NCBI GenBank assembly: GCA_002706765.1
Contig: PAJV01000078.1
Location: 124,001 to 188,000 of the forward strand
Length of the DNA stretch: 64,000 bases
Direction: 5' to 3'
Source: Gimesia sp.
GTDB taxonomy: Bacteria; Planctomycetota; Planctomycetia; Planctomycetales; Planctomycetaceae
The notes under the pieces were generated by a model. It saw only the letters and a program-made list of their open reading frames with translations, did not search any database and was not told the origin of the DNA. Below, piece by piece: positions 63,902-64,000 of the stretch. Numbering within the stretch: the stretch's first letter is position 1; the number at the start of each line of letters is the position of its first letter. A program made the translations under genes and the position numbers.

Positions 63902-64000
63902 TTATTTTTCCTCGCTCTCTGCTTTCTTGAGTTTATCAGAGAATTTGCTGCGGAACTTTTCCAGTTTAGGGCGGATTACGTACTGGCAGTACTGGTTTTC
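63902..64000 (-). CDS. msrA: Peptide methionine sulfoxide reductase A, C-terminal part
   Basis: The last 32 residues are in the window (QYCQYVIRPKLEKFRSKFSD segment). They match the C-terminus of MsrA (YCxxVIxPKxxKFRKKF). MsrA reduces methionine-S-sulfoxide in proteins. The rest of the gene lies beyond the right edge. Confidence 0.7.
   Translation of the reverse strand, partial: ENQYCQYVIRPKLEKFRSKFSDKLKKAESEEK

Noticed and set aside
1-64000. CRISPR array
   Set aside because: No regularly spaced direct repeats of suitable length were seen, and no cas genes.

Overview
The window looks like a chromosome segment of a planctomycete, most likely Gimesia or a close relative. This rests on gene content rather than on any search: paired DUF1501 and DUF1549/DUF1553 (PSD1) genes with planctomycete-type cytochrome c motifs, a large PVC-type CxxCH haem protein, a DUF1559 prepilin-like protein behind an ECF sigma / FecR-LamG pair, a DUF1080 protein, sialidase-like and SASA-type enzymes, and moderate GC content.

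Layout. 1-3.6 kb: housekeeping genes (sucD, ndk, carA) and an ArsR-type regulator. 4-16.6 kb: an SDR protein lacking the catalytic Tyr, an esterase, a SASA-type esterase, a DUF1501/PSD1-LamG operon, rtcB and a GHL10-type glycosidase. 16.7-19.1 kb: an Imm52-like orphan immunity protein followed by an AspT/YidE-type transporter. 19.2-26.9 kb: a divergent catabolic cluster. A GntR/LacI-type hybrid regulator, an M14 peptidase and a sialidase-like protein lie on the minus strand; a glycosidase-like protein, a Gfo/Idh/MocA dehydrogenase and an SDR lie on the plus strand. A palindromic operator candidate sits in the shared promoter region. 27-33 kb: a Na/Pi cotransporter, a lipoprotein, the sigma/FecR/DUF1559 operon and a GNAT protein. 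33-45.5 kb: a second DUF1501/PSD1 operon, a DUF1080 protein, the CxxCH protein, a CehA-type metallohydrolase and another sialidase-like protein.

45.7-60.1 kb is a 14.4-kb integrated element. It is bounded by a 17-bp direct repeat formed by the 3' end of a tRNA with a CAT anticodon, and a tyrosine recombinase reads into that tRNA. Inside are a pentapeptide-repeat/TIR protein, a nucleoside-deoxyribosyltransferase-like (TIR-like) protein, a ParB domain fused to a Spo11/topoisomerase VI-A-like domain, a second ParB-like protein, two small helix-turn-helix (excisionase-like) genes, a small AT-hook/zinc-ribbon protein, a ribbon-helix-helix protein, a two-TM GAF-like protein and several unrecognised genes. 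The intergenic DNA holds much structure: two related hairpins with compensatory base changes plus a third, a pseudoknot-capable block, an 18-bp perfect inverted repeat and two branched leaders. The right end carries remnants of a methyltransferase gene and of another integrase. This island is the most unusual part of the window: a possible maintenance module (ParB-TopoVI-A plus hairpins) with TIR-type candidate defence genes.

60.4-64 kb: two tandem CelD/FemAB-like acetyltransferase paralogues sharing an upstream motif, a hypothetical gene and the 3' end of a probable msrA gene.
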